A stretch of DNA of 64,000 bases from JAGPUQ01 sp050179115 (GCA_050179115.1 JBFXFL010000002.1:1-64000), one strand, 5' to 3'. Positions 24,697 through 34,009 are shown, counted from the first letter of the stretch. Numbers and translations are program-made. Notes: generated by a model not told the origin, from the letters alone.

Positions 24697-25213
24697 CGGG
24701 CTTGGACGCCAGGCAATCCTGCAACAGGGCGATGGCCGCGCGCGCAAAGGTCCACATGTTGGCTTCGCGCTGAGCGTTGCCCGTCGCCAGGGTCAGGGTT
24801 CGCTCGATGGGGCCGGTGACCGCGAGACAGGCGTGGCCCGGCGGATCGCCATAGGGATTGGCGGTCGGGCCGGTGGCGCCGGTTTCGGCAAGCGCCCAGG
24901 TGCAATTGAACCGTTTGCGCAGCTGTCGCGCGCAGGCCAGGGCGTAGGCTTCGCTGGCGGGACGCAGACCGACCATGTCCTGCTCGGTAAACCCCAGCAA
25001 GAGCGAACGGGCGACCGGGGTGTAGACCACGGCGCCGCCGACAAAATAAGCGGACGAACCCGGGATCGCCACCAGGGCAGCCGCAATCAGGCCGCCGGCG
25101 GAGGATTCGCAGACGGCGACCGTTTCCTCTCGGGTTTTCAGCAGGTCGGCACAGGTCGCGGCAAGCCGCGTCAGGGGCAAGGGGAGTTCCGGGTCGTTGC
25201 GACCTGTTGGCAT
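24689..25213 (-). CDS. CinA-like (PncC-fold) protein lacking canonical active site
   Basis: A 174-residue stand-alone CinA C-terminal domain. In PncC this domain deamidates nicotinamide mononucleotide, using a Ser in ESCTGG and a downstream Tyr/Lys in a YSNEAK-like motif. Here the corresponding motifs read CESSAGGLIAAAL and VVYTPVARSLLLG: the motif is altered and the lysine is Arg. GETGATGPTANPYGDPPG-like sequence (ETGATGPTANPYG) is retained. I therefore do not call it pncC. The ATG at 25211-25213 has GAGGT upstream; a TTG start 54 bases earlier is less likely. Confidence 0.7.
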   Translation of the reverse strand: MPTGRNDPELPLPLTRLAATCADLLKTREETVAVCESSAGGLIAAALVAIPGSSAYFVGGAVVYTPVARSLLLGFTEQDMVGLRPASEAYALACARQLRKRFNCTWALAETGATGPTANPYGDPPGHACLAVTGPIERTLTLATGNAQREANMWTFARAAIALLQDCLASKPVS

Positions 25214-25318
25214 GGCGGTGACCTCGATCACTTGAGCTATCGGTTGGGTGTGGTTAGAGTCGGGCAACGACTTTCCGCATCGTGTTCCAGCTCATCCAAA
25301 CCAGTGGGGGTAATTATT

Positions 25319-26425
25319 ATGGACGTCGGCATGTTGAGCGTCTTCCAGGCGGGTCTCGGCCAGAATCTGACCGATCTCGAAGTCTACAAAAACAATCTGC
25401 GCATCTGCGATCTGGTCGAACCCCTGGGGTTCGATTCCATCTGGGCCGCCGAGCACCATTTCACCGATTACACCATGTGCCCGAGCGTGACCGAGTTCCT
25501 CGCCTACATGGCGGGGCGCAGCCAGCGCATCAAGCTGGGTACCGCGGTGCTGATCCTGCCCTGGCACAAGGATCCCGGCCGTATCGCGGTGGAAGTGGCC
25601 ATGCTCGACAACCTGTCGGACGGCCGTGCCTTGATGGGCTTCGGGCGCGGCATCGGCCGGGTAGAGTATGACGGATTCGGCATTCCCATGGAGGAATCCC
25701 GCGACCGCTTCGACGAGTCCGCGCAGATCATCATTCGGGGACTGGAGACCGGGTTCATCGAATACAACGGCAAGTTCTTCAAGCAGGAACGCCGCGAGCT
25801 CCGTCCGCGACCGTTCAAGTCGTTCAAGGATCGGCTCTATATGGCCTGCCAGTCGCCGGACTCGGCCGACGTGGTCGCCGACCTGGGTGCCACCATGATG
25901 GTGTTCGCGATCTCCCCCTGGGAGACCCGCGCCAAGGATGTGGAGCGCTACCGTGCGCGCTATCGCAAGGTGCAGGGAAAGGAGCCGCCACCGATCATCG
26001 CCAATATCTTCTGTGTCTGCGATGACGATGCCGCCCGCGCGGACCGGATGGCCGAGAAGTATATGCACGACTACTGGATCTCCGCCCTCGACCACTATGA
26101 GATGGATGGCACTCATTTCAGTGACAAGAAGGTTTACGACTACTACGCCCGCAGCGCCGCGATCATGCGCGATCGCGGCCGCGAGTCCGTCACCAGTCTG
26201 TTCACCAACAATCAGGTGCATGGCACGCCGGAGCAGATCCTGCGTCGCCTGGAGCGGATCCGCGAGATGGCCGGGCCGCTGCACCTCAACGTATCCTTCA
26301 GCTTTGGCGGAATGCCCTTCGATTACGCCGAGCGCAGCATGCGATTGTTCAGTCGCGAAGTGTTGCCTGAGCTGCACCAATGGTCTTGCGCGGCTCCGGG
26401 GCAGTCCGTCCAGGCCAGCGCCTGA
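25319..26425 (+). CDS. LLM-class flavin-dependent oxidoreductase
   Basis: A 368-residue TIM-barrel flavoprotein of the bacterial luciferase-like monooxygenase superfamily. Recognisable parts are CDLVEPLGFDSIWAAEHHF, TAVLILPWHKDPGRIAVEVA, MLDNLSDGRALMGFGRGI and the late VHGTPEQILRRLERI. Such enzymes use FMNH2 from a separate reductase (or F420) to oxidise small organic substrates; substrate here is unknown. The ATG follows a GGGGG run. It precedes a D-aminoacylase-like amidohydrolase by 231 bp but has its own space for regulation between them, so common function is only a possibility. Confidence 0.8.
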   Translation: MDVGMLSVFQAGLGQNLTDLEVYKNNLRICDLVEPLGFDSIWAAEHHFTDYTMCPSVTEFLAYMAGRSQRIKLGTAVLILPWHKDPGRIAVEVAMLDNLSDGRALMGFGRGIGRVEYDGFGIPMEESRDRFDESAQIIIRGLETGFIEYNGKFFKQERRELRPRPFKSFKDRLYMACQSPDSADVVADLGATMMVFAISPWETRAKDVERYRARYRKVQGKEPPPIIANIFCVCDDDAARADRMAEKYMHDYWISALDHYEMDGTHFSDKKVYDYYARSAAIMRDRGRESVTSLFTNNQVHGTPEQILRRLERIREMAGPLHLNVSFSFGGMPFDYAERSMRLFSREVLPELHQWSCAAPGQSVQASA

Positions 26426-26590
26426 GGGTTCATGATGCGAAATAAATCGTAGACCATTCGGCGCGGCGGCCCACGGGCGCGGCGGTGCACAGTTGGCCGC
26501 CGCGCGGCGAGTGGAATCCGGAACTGCTTTCGCGATATGAGTATTCGTTTCAAGCCAATTAAGTGTGGATTTTCCCCGCGGAGTTAGTCT

Positions 26591-26596
26591 TATAAT
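26591..26596 (+). promoter_or_regulatory. consensus -10 TATAAT upstream of the amidohydrolase
   Basis: A perfect TATAAT lies 60 bp before the amidohydrolase start; the region where a -35 should be (about 26567-26573) is AT-rich without a TTGACA match. Transcription would start near 26603, just before the palindrome at 26622-26640. The surrounding 26426-26580 holds GC-rich sequence with no gene I can support. Confidence 0.5.
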
Positions 26597-26621
26597 ACGG
26601 GTAACATAATTTCTGGTAATG

Positions 26622-26640
26622 ATGATTACTCTGTAATCAT
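26622..26640. promoter_or_regulatory. perfect 8-bp palindrome in amidohydrolase leader
   Basis: ATGATTAC-TCT-GTAATCAT is a perfect inverted repeat 16 bp before the ATG and about 20 bp after the predicted transcript start. Its place downstream of the promoter suits a repressor operator. It could also form a weak RNA hairpin near the ribosome site. Confidence 0.55.
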
Positions 26641-26656
26641 AACTTCGGGGGATAAT

Positions 26657-28396
26657 ATGACCGACTTCGATACTATCATCAAGGGCGGCACCATCGTTGA
26701 CGGCACACGGCATCGCGCCCGTTTTGTCGGCGATATTGCCATCAAAAACGGATTGATCGCCGAGATCACCCCAGCCGGTGGGCTGAATGCTCGCACCGCC
26801 GGCAAAGTCATCGATGCCAAGGGTTTGGTGGTTGCTCCCGGGTTCGTGGATCTGCACACCCACTACGACGGCCAATTGCTGTGGGACCCCTATCTGAGCT
26901 GCTCAAGCTGGCACGGTGTGACCTCGGTGGCCATCGGCAACTGCGGTTTTGGTTTCGCGCCGACGCATCCCGAGCAGCGTGAACGCATGATGCTGTCGAT
27001 GGAGCGGGTGGAAGCCATTCCCCTCGCCACCATGAAAGCCGGCATGGATTGGGACTGGGAGACCTTCCCCCAATGGCTCGATTCCATCGACCGACGCCCG
27101 AAAGGCATCAATGTCATGAGCTTCGTCCCCCTCAACCCCCTGATGATTTATGTCATGGGTGTGGAGGCCGCCAAGTCGCGCGACCCTGACGAGCGTGAAC
27201 TCAAGGAAATGCTGCGGATGATGGAGGAATCCCTCGACGCCGGTGGTGTCGGCTTTTCCATGCAGCGCTTGGGCGATGGCTTTACGTCCGTGCAGCGCGA
27301 CTATGACGGCACGCCGATGCCGACGGACACCATGTCCGACGAGCTCTGCATGGCTTTCGCGCGTATCCTGAAGCGGCGCGGTCAGGGCTTCATCCAGCTG
27401 ACCCAGGCCAAGAACGAATTCACCGCCGATCTGGATTTCGGCCTCAAGCTGGCCGAGGCCTCCGATGCGGCAGTGCTCTGGAATGCCGTGCAGGTTAACG
27501 AGCGCCATCCCCACCAGCATCGCCGCATGCTCAAGTGGGTCAACGAAGCGCGAGAGAAAGGGTTGAAAGTCTGGATGCAGGCCATTACAACGCCCAATGA
27601 CATGCGCTTCAAGCTGGACAACTTCAACCTGTTCGACGGCAACGGCGCCTGGCGCGATGTCACCATCGGTGATGTTCCAACGCGCATCAGCAAGATGCAG
27701 GATCCCAAGCTGCGCGAAGCGGTGCGCCACGACTACGACTTCGGTAGCGCGCCCTTCGTGTCCGGGCCGATCGCAGAGATTGTCGTCGATTCTGTCGCCA
27801 ATGAGGAGAATCGCAAGTACGTCGGTATGACCATTGCGCAACTGGGTATCGCGATGGGCCGCCACCCGGCCGACGCGATGCTCGATCTCGCCATCAGCGA
27901 GCAGCTGCAGACGGTCTTTTATGTAGTGCCCTTCAACTACCGCGAAGACCTGCTCGACGAAATCCTGCAAAACGAGTGGACGGTTCCCGGTGTGTCCGAT
28001 GGCGGAGCCCATACCAAATTCCTCAACTTTGGCCGTTATCCGACCAATATGCTTCAGGATCTGGTGCGCGAACGTGGGTCATATACGCTCGAAGAAGCGC
28101 ATTACCGGCTGTCCGCACTGCCCGCGGTGGCGGCGGGTTTCAGTGATCGGGGTACGCTCGAGGTAGGCCGAGCCGCGGACATCGTGGTCTACGACTATGA
28201 GAATCTGCGGATGCTGCCCACCGAGATCGTCCATGATCTGCCCGGCAACGAGTGGCGCTACGTCGAAAAGGCGGAGGGCTACCGCTATACCCTCGTCAAT
28301 GGTGAAGTGACTTTTGTCGACGGCGTCTGTACTGGCGCCATCCCCGGCAAACTGCTTCGCCACGGCAAGGCGGCGGAGGTTACCAAGGCGGCCTGA
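26657..28396 (+). CDS. amidohydrolase, N-acyl-D-amino-acid deacylase-like
   Basis: A 579-residue metal-dependent hydrolase with the D-aminoacylase/dihydroorotase layout. A small beta domain begins MTDFDTIIKGGTIVDGT; VVAPGFVDLHTHYDGQ carries the HxH metal site; SVAIGNCGFGFAPTHP is typical of D-aminoacylase-like enzymes. WTVPGVSDGGAHTKF holds the late conserved Asp, and GRAADIVVYDYENL closes the composite beta domain. It probably cleaves an N-acyl amino acid or related amide in the cytosol; stereochemistry and acyl group are unknown. GGGGGAT precedes the ATG. A palindrome and a perfect -10 lie upstream, and a strong terminator follows, so it is a single-gene unit. Confidence 0.82.
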   Translation: MTDFDTIIKGGTIVDGTRHRARFVGDIAIKNGLIAEITPAGGLNARTAGKVIDAKGLVVAPGFVDLHTHYDGQLLWDPYLSCSSWHGVTSVAIGNCGFGFAPTHPEQRERMMLSMERVEAIPLATMKAGMDWDWETFPQWLDSIDRRPKGINVMSFVPLNPLMIYVMGVEAAKSRDPDERELKEMLRMMEESLDAGGVGFSMQRLGDGFTSVQRDYDGTPMPTDTMSDELCMAFARILKRRGQGFIQLTQAKNEFTADLDFGLKLAEASDAAVLWNAVQVNERHPHQHRRMLKWVNEAREKGLKVWMQAITTPNDMRFKLDNFNLFDGNGAWRDVTIGDVPTRISKMQDPKLREAVRHDYDFGSAPFVSGPIAEIVVDSVANEENRKYVGMTIAQLGIAMGRHPADAMLDLAISEQLQTVFYVVPFNYREDLLDEILQNEWTVPGVSDGGAHTKFLNFGRYPTNMLQDLVRERGSYTLEEAHYRLSALPAVAAGFSDRGTLEVGRAADIVVYDYENLRMLPTEIVHDLPGNEWRYVEKAEGYRYTLVNGEVTFVDGVCTGAIPGKLLRHGKAAEVTKAA

Positions 28397-28418
28397 CCAG
28401 GAGTCGGGGCGTGACCAA

Positions 28419-28448
28419 AAAACCGGGGCTATGCCCCGGTTTTTCTTT
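28419..28448 (+). terminator. Rho-independent terminator after the amidohydrolase
   Basis: AAACCGGGGC (28420-28429) and GCCCCGGTTT (28433-28442) form a stem with a TAT loop, followed by TTCTTT. Classic intrinsic terminator 23 bp after the stop codon. Confidence 0.9.
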
Positions 28449-28563
28449 GTGCCGTGCGCGCGCGGCACCCTGATGCTGTTCTGGCCCCTGACGCTTCGCC
28501 AGGGTTGGCGCGTTCGTGGGGGATCCCCCGGTCATTTCTACATGGGGGTGCGGCAGAAGGAGG

Positions 28564-28592
28564 TTGCTTACCAGAGGCCGTTCCAATAGAAT
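28564..28592 (+). promoter_or_regulatory. promoter of the tRNA-tuf operon
   Basis: TTGCTT (28564-28569) and TAGAAT (28587-28592) are 17 bp apart, followed by the GC-rich discriminator CGCCCGTCC. The start would be near 28599, about 20 nt before the first tRNA. The discriminator is of the type linked to growth-rate/ppGpp control. Confidence 0.75.
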
Positions 28593-28619
28593 CGCCCGTC
28601 CATTTTTCACCTGCTTAGC

Positions 28620-28695
28620 GCTGGCGTAGCTCAGTTGGTAGAGCAGCTGACTTGTAATCAGCAGGTCGGGGGTTCGACTCCTCTCGCCAGCTCCA
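28620..28695 (+). tRNA. thrU: tRNA-Thr (anticodon TGT)
   Basis: 76 nt with acceptor stem GCTGGCG/CGCCAGC, D-arm AGCTCAGTTGGTAGAGC, anticodon loop CTTGTAA (TGT), T-arm GGGGGTTCGACTCCTC and an encoded CCA end. First gene of the four-tRNA cluster that precedes tuf, as in other gammaproteobacteria. Confidence 0.97.
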
Positions 28696-28776
28696 GAGCC
28701 GTGCGGTCGCATCGATGCGAGTGCGCACCGCGTTTGACAGCGGCTGGATAGTGGACGAAGATGCCGGGCTTTTTCC

Positions 28777-28860
28777 GGAGGGGTTCCCGAGTGGCCAAAG
28801 GGATCAGACTGTAAATCTGACGCGCGAGCTTCGGTGGTTCGAATCCACCCCCCTCCACCA
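28777..28860 (+). tRNA. tyrU: tRNA-Tyr (anticodon GTA)
   Basis: 84 nt, type II tRNA with a long variable arm. Acceptor stem GGAGGGG/CCCCTCC, anticodon loop CTGTAAA (GTA), T-loop TTCGAAT and encoded CCA. Second in the cluster. Confidence 0.97.
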
Positions 28861-28933
28861 TAGGTTTTAGCGAGGTCGGCGGCGGGAGTCGTCGCCAGTG
28901 CTGGGCTAACTGGAAGGCCAGGGTCCGCTTAGC

Positions 28934-29007
28934 GCGGGTATAGTTCAGTGGTAGAACCTCAGCCTTCCAAGCTGATGGTGCGGGTTCGATTCCCGCTACC
29001 CGCTCCA
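28934..29007 (+). tRNA. glyT: tRNA-Gly (anticodon TCC)
   Basis: 74 nt, acceptor stem GCGGGTA/TACCCGC, anticodon loop CTTCCAA (TCC), T-loop TTCGATT and encoded CCA. Third in the cluster. Confidence 0.97.
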
Positions 29008-29025
29008 GGTGATTGAGTAGTAGAT

Positions 29026-29101
<76 letters not shown>

Positions 29102-29181
29102 TAATTGGGTGCTGCGCAGTCAAGGCTGCGCGGCGTTTTACGTTATTTTGTTGCACGACGCGCCGACGCCGGGAGACTGAC

Positions 29182-30375
<1,194 letters not shown>

Positions 30376-30417
30376 GTCCGGGAACAGTAGTCCGGGAACA
30401 AAGGATAGCCAGAACCT

Positions 30418-30493
30418 AGGCCAGTAGTTCAATTGGTAGAGCACCGGTCTCCAAAACCGGGGGTTGGGGGTTCGAGTCCCTCCTGGCCTGCCA
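30418..30493 (+). tRNA. trpT: tRNA-Trp (anticodon CCA)
   Basis: 76 nt, acceptor stem AGGCCAG/CTGGCCT, anticodon loop CTCCAAA (CCA), T-loop TTCGAGT and encoded CCA. Placed between tuf and secE, as in Pseudomonas and relatives. Confidence 0.97.
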
Positions 30494-30544
30494 ACTTCCG
30501 CCAATGACTGCCTGTGCAGGGCGGCCTCGCATCCGGGTGTGTTT

Positions 30545-30916
30545 GTGAGTGTATTGAAGCAAGAAACGGAGACGAGTCTGAGAGACCGATTGATCTGGCT
30601 GGTGGTGGTGGTTTTGGGCATTGCCGCTGTTTATGGCAATCATCATTTCGGCGACCAGCCACTCCTTTATCGGGTGGTGGCACTGCTCGTCGTCGCAGCC
30701 GGGGCGGTTGCGCTTGCCCTGCGAACGGCGCGGGGCGGCGCCCTGCTGGAATTGTTGAAGGGCGCGAACGTGGAGCGCCGACGCGTTGTATGGCCCGGTC
30801 GCCAAGAGCGGAATCAAACCACGCTTGTGGTGCTCGGTTTCATTCTCGTGATGGCGCTCCTCCTGTGGGGACTCGATTCCCTGTTCGGCTGGTTGGCGTC
30901 CCTGATCATGGGCTAG
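30545..30916 (+). CDS. secE: preprotein translocase subunit SecE
   Basis: Small inner-membrane subunit of the SecYEG channel. About 123 residues with three membrane spans (LIWLVVVVLGIAAVYG, VVALLVVAAGAVALAL, TTLVVLGFILVMALLLWG), the three-span form usual in gammaproteobacteria. The conserved cytoplasmic motif before the last span is RRVVWPGRQE. The start is uncertain: GTG at 30545 or GTG at 30539, neither with a strong ribosome site. It is close behind tRNA-Trp and eight bases before nusG. Confidence 0.93.
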   Translation: MSVLKQETETSLRDRLIWLVVVVLGIAAVYGNHHFGDQPLLYRVVALLVVAAGAVALALRTARGGALLELLKGANVERRRVVWPGRQERNQTTLVVLGFILVMALLLWGLDSLFGWLASLIMG

Positions 30917-30924
30917 GTGAACAG

Positions 30925-31461
30925 ATGTCATCAAAGCGTTGGTATGTAGTGCACGCGTATTCGGGCCACGAAAAGAAAGTGGCGAATTCCCTGCGCGAGC
31001 GGGTTGCGCGAGCGGGAATGCAGGAGCTCTTCGGGGATATCCTGGTGCCCACCGAGGAAGTCATCGAGATGCGCGGCGGGCAGAAGCGCAAGAGCGAGCG
31101 CAAATTCTTTCCCGGCTATGTGTTGGTGCAGATGGAGCTGACCGACGAGACCTGGCACCTCGTCAAAGAAACCCCGCGCGTGATGGGTTTTATTGGCGGC
31201 AAGGCCGACAAGCCAGCGCCCATCACCGACCGCGAAGCTGCCGCCATTTTGCAGCAGGTACAGGATTCCGAGGAAAAACCGCGCCCGAAGACCATGTTCG
31301 AGCCGGGTGAGTTGGTGCGAGTGGTGGAGGGTCCGTTTAATGACTTCAATGCCACCGTGGAAGAAGTCAACTACGACAAGAGCCGACTCCGCGTGGCGGT
31401 CATGATTTTTGGCCGCTCGACGCCGGTTGAGCTGGAATTTAACCAGGTCGAAAAGGCCTGA
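30925..31461 (+). CDS. nusG: transcription termination/antitermination factor NusG
   Basis: Binds RNA polymerase and links it to Rho or to the ribosome. The 178 residues comprise an NGN domain (about 5-115: KRWYVVHAYSGHEKKVANSL, KFFPGYVLVQMELTDETWHLV) and a KOW domain (about 125-178: FEPGELVRVVEGPFNDFNATVEEV). AGGTGA precedes the ATG. The secE-nusG pairing is universal in this group. Confidence 0.97.
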   Translation: MSSKRWYVVHAYSGHEKKVANSLRERVARAGMQELFGDILVPTEEVIEMRGGQKRKSERKFFPGYVLVQMELTDETWHLVKETPRVMGFIGGKADKPAPITDREAAAILQQVQDSEEKPRPKTMFEPGELVRVVEGPFNDFNATVEEVNYDKSRLRVAVMIFGRSTPVELEFNQVEKA

Positions 31462-31470
31462 TTTCGCAGC

Positions 31471-31502
31471 GGGGAGCCGAAGGTCGATGCCGTTAAGGCA
31501 TC
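31471..31502 (+). promoter_or_regulatory. candidate L1-binding leader site before rplK
   Basis: The 78-nt nusG-rplK gap contains GGGGAGCCGA followed by a hairpin GATGCC (31486-31491)/GGCATC (31497-31502). E. coli L1 represses this operon by binding a leader RNA that mimics its 23S site, which also contains GGAGCCGA. The resemblance is short. Confidence 0.3.
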
Positions 31503-31539
31503 GTGATCCTGAGGCGCAGGTACCCATCGGAGTAATGCC

Positions 31540-31971
31540 ATGGCAAAGAAAGTTGAAGCCTATATCAAACTGCAAGTAAAGGCCGGGCAGGCCAATCCCA
31601 GCCCGCCGGTGGGTCCCGCGCTGGGTCAGCGTGGCGTCAATATCATGGAGTTCTGCAAAGCCTTCAACGCGCAGACCCAGGGTATCGAGCCGGGGCTGCC
31701 GATTCCGGTCGTGATCTCGGTCTACAGTGATCGCAGCTTTACGTTTGTGATGAAAACCCCGCCGGCGTCGGTGCTGCTGCGCAAGGCTGTTGGCATCAGC
31801 AAGGGCAGCCCGCGGCCCAATACCGAAAAAGTCGGCAAGGTGACGCGCGCCCAGCTCGAAGACGTGGCCCGGCAAAAAATGCCTGACTTGACCGCAACCG
31901 ATCTGGATGCTGCGGTGCGTACCATCGCAGGCAGCGCGCGCAGCGCCGGTCTTGAAGTGGAGGGCCTGTGA
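31540..31971 (+). CDS. rplK: 50S ribosomal protein L11
   Basis: Forms the GTPase-associated centre with 23S rRNA and is needed for the RelA response. At 143 residues it matches E. coli (142). The N-terminal domain has KLQVKAGQANPSPPVGPALGQRG, the proline-rich thiostrepton-binding part, and the C-terminal RNA-binding domain ends AGSARSAGLEVEGL. GGAG precedes the ATG. The stop TGA overlaps the rplA ATG by one base. Confidence 0.98.
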   Translation: MAKKVEAYIKLQVKAGQANPSPPVGPALGQRGVNIMEFCKAFNAQTQGIEPGLPIPVVISVYSDRSFTFVMKTPPASVLLRKAVGISKGSPRPNTEKVGKVTRAQLEDVARQKMPDLTATDLDAAVRTIAGSARSAGLEVEGL

Positions 31972-32666
31972 TGGCCAAGTTGTCAAAGCGTCAGAAAGTC
32001 ATCGGCGAGCGGGTTCAGCACGGAAAATTGTACGCCTTCGATGAAGCGGTCAGCCTGCTGCAAGGTCTGCCGCCCGTGAAATTCGTGGAGACCTTCGAGG
32101 TCGCGGTGAATCTGGGTATTGACCCGCGCAAATCCGACCAGGCCGTGCGGGGCGCCACCACGCTTCCCCATGGCACGGGCAAGACCGTGCGCGTCGCGGT
32201 ATTCGCCCAGGGCGCGGCCGCCGAATCCGCCACCGCCGCCGGAGCGGATCTGGTCGGGATGGAGGATCTTGCGGAGCGCATCAAGGCCGGCGAGATGAAT
32301 TTCGATGTCGTGATTGCGAGCCCCGATGCCATGCGCGTGGTCGGGCAGTTGGGGCAGATACTTGGCCCGCGCGGTTTGATGCCCAACCCCAAGACGGGCA
32401 CGGTGACGCCGGATGTTGTTACGGCCGTGAAAAATGCCAAGGCCGGTCAGGTGCGGTTTCGCGCCGACCGCAACGGCATCATTCACGGCGGTGTGGGCAG
32501 CCTCAAGTTTGAACCGCGTGCCGTCAAAGAGAATATCGAAGCCCTGCTGACGGACTTGGTCAAGGCCAAGCCGTCGTCGGCCAAGGGTGTTTATGTGAAA
32601 AAAGTGACGCTCTCCTCGACCATGGGCCCGGGGCTCGTGATCGATCAGTCGACACTGGAATTCTGA
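31971..32666 (+). CDS. rplA: 50S ribosomal protein L1
   Basis: Forms the L1 stalk and in many bacteria represses its own operon. The 231 residues (E. coli 234) include VAVNLGIDPRKSDQAVRG in domain I and LGPRGLMPNPKTGTVT in the connecting region. I use the ATG at 31971, coupled to rplK by TGATG; a GTG one codon upstream is possible. Confidence 0.98.
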   Translation: MAKLSKRQKVIGERVQHGKLYAFDEAVSLLQGLPPVKFVETFEVAVNLGIDPRKSDQAVRGATTLPHGTGKTVRVAVFAQGAAAESATAAGADLVGMEDLAERIKAGEMNFDVVIASPDAMRVVGQLGQILGPRGLMPNPKTGTVTPDVVTAVKNAKAGQVRFRADRNGIIHGGVGSLKFEPRAVKENIEALLTDLVKAKPSSAKGVYVKKVTLSSTMGPGLVIDQSTLEF

Positions 32667-32689
32667 ACCGGCTTTGGGGTCTGGGAGGT

Positions 32690-32880
32690 TCGCAGTTCTC
32701 CCTGATCGTTGAAGACCGCTGGTGTCCCGCAAGGGGCTTAAAGACGCATCGATTGCCTGCTGAGGCAGATGCGCCGCCCGCGTAAACGGTGTGACCCGAT
32801 TCAGTTTGCTCAGCTGGATTTGTTCACCCATTACCGCCGGCAGTTGCCGGCACACTGGGACTGGGTAGGTTGCCAGTCAA
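32690..32880 (+). ncRNA. probable L10 leader of rplJL
   Basis: A 231-nt untranslated stretch separates rplA and rplJ. In enterobacteria and many others the same position holds the leader bound by L10(L12)4 to control rplJL translation. The sequence can form several stems, for example GCCGGCAGTTGCCGGC near 32837-32852. I did not fold it fully, so the call rests mainly on position and length. Confidence 0.5.
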
Positions 32881-32897
32881 ATCCAGGAGGAAACCTG

Positions 32898-33428
32898 ATG
32901 GCATTGAATCTTGAAGACAAAATGGCGATTGTCGCCAGCGTTAACGAGACCGCCAGCAAAGCGATATCCCTTGTCGTCGCGGACGCCCGCGGCGTGAACG
33001 TGGCGGGCATTACCGCGCTGCGCAGGCTAGCGAGGGAGCAGAGCGTCGCTTTGCGGGTGATCAAGAATTCGCTGGCCAAGCGCGCCTTTGCGGGCACTTC
33101 GTTCGCGTGTCTGGATAACGAACTCGCCGGACCATCCCTGTTCGGTTTTTCCATGACGGATCCGGGCGCCGCCGCGCGGTTGTTCAAGGATTTCGCGAAG
33201 CAAAACCCGAAATTCGACATCAAGGTATTGTCGATTGGCGGGCGGGTTCTCGATGGCGCGCAGATCGATGTCCTGGCGCGTCTCCCGACACGGGAGCAGG
33301 CGCTGACGCAATTGGTCAGCGTGATGATTGCCCCGGTAACCAAGCTGGTCCGTACCTTCAACGAGGTGCCGACCAAAGTTGTACGTGTGATTGCGGCGGT
33401 CGCGGACCAGAAAAAGGCGGCCGCGTAG
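32898..33428 (+). CDS. rplJ: 50S ribosomal protein L10
   Basis: Anchors the L7/L12 stalk. The 176 residues start MALNLEDKMAIVASVNETAS, include VADARGVNVAGITALRRLAR in the RNA-binding domain, and end in the Ala/Lys-rich helix that carries L12 dimers. It is slightly longer than E. coli L10 (165). GGAGG precedes the ATG eight bases upstream. Confidence 0.97.
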   Translation: MALNLEDKMAIVASVNETASKAISLVVADARGVNVAGITALRRLAREQSVALRVIKNSLAKRAFAGTSFACLDNELAGPSLFGFSMTDPGAAARLFKDFAKQNPKFDIKVLSIGGRVLDGAQIDVLARLPTREQALTQLVSVMIAPVTKLVRTFNEVPTKVVRVIAAVADQKKAAA

Positions 33429-33471
33429 TCGCTATACGATTAATTCTGTCAGTTAACAGGAGAGTAGGTTC

Positions 33472-33852
33472 ATGGCTCTGTCAAAAGACGATATTTTGAA
33501 TGCCATTGCGGAAATGAGCGTAATGGAAGTAGTTGAGCTGGTTGCGGCAATGGAAGCCAAGTTCGGTGTTTCCGCAGCGGCGGCGGTAGCCGTGGCAGCC
33601 CCCACGGCAGGTGGCGATGCCGCCGAAGCCCCCGAAGAGCAGACCGAGTTCAACGTCATTCTGGCCAACTCGGGTGAAAAGAAGGTTAACGTGATCAAGG
33701 CGGTACGGACGCTGACTGGTCTTGGGCTGAAAGAAGCCAAGGATCTGGTAGATGGTGCGCCGGCGACCGTGAAGGAAGGAGTTTCGAAAGCTGAGGCGGA
33801 AGATGCCAAGAAGCAGCTCGAAGAAGCGGGTGCCACCGTCGAGGTCAAGTAA
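33472..33852 (+). CDS. rplL: 50S ribosomal protein L7/L12
   Basis: Multi-copy stalk protein that recruits translational GTPases. The 126 residues show the N-terminal dimer domain (MALSKDDILNAIAEMSVMEV), a flexible Ala-rich hinge (AAAAVAVAAPTAGGDAAE) and the C-terminal factor-binding domain (GLGLKEAKDLVDGAPATVKE). It needs higher expression than its neighbours, consistent with the attenuator directly downstream. Confidence 0.98.
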   Translation: MALSKDDILNAIAEMSVMEVVELVAAMEAKFGVSAAAAVAVAAPTAGGDAAEAPEEQTEFNVILANSGEKKVNVIKAVRTLTGLGLKEAKDLVDGAPATVKEGVSKAEAEDAKKQLEEAGATVEVK

Positions 33853-33895
33853 GTCCGGCGAACTTGACGCCGACAAGGCGTTTGAAGGACGTGCG

Positions 33896-33925
33896 AAGGC
33901 TGACGGGCTGGCCCGTCGGCCTTTT
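33896..33925 (+). terminator. attenuator between rplL and rpoB
   Basis: GGCTGACGGGC (33898-33908) and GCCCGTCGGCC (33911-33921) form a stem with one wobble pair, followed by TTTT. Position matches the partial terminator that lowers rpoBC relative to rplJL in E. coli. Confidence 0.8.
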
Positions 33926-33967
33926 GCTGCTTTCCCACCACTGCTTGGCTCGGGGTGGGAAAGCAGC
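33926..33967 (+). other. perfect 14-bp hairpin, possible RNase III site
   Basis: GCTGCTTTCCCACC (33926-33939) and GGTGGGAAAGCAGC (33954-33967) pair perfectly around a 14-nt loop, directly after the attenuator. E. coli processes this intergenic RNA with RNase III, and this stem is a plausible equivalent. Confidence 0.6.
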
Positions 33968-34009
33968 CGTCGCTGTATTGATGTTTGAGTGAACTTGGTG
34001 GGAGCGCCG

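Noticed and set aside
24689..25213. Naming this gene pncC
   Set aside because: The expected active-site motif is changed, so activity should not be implied by the name.
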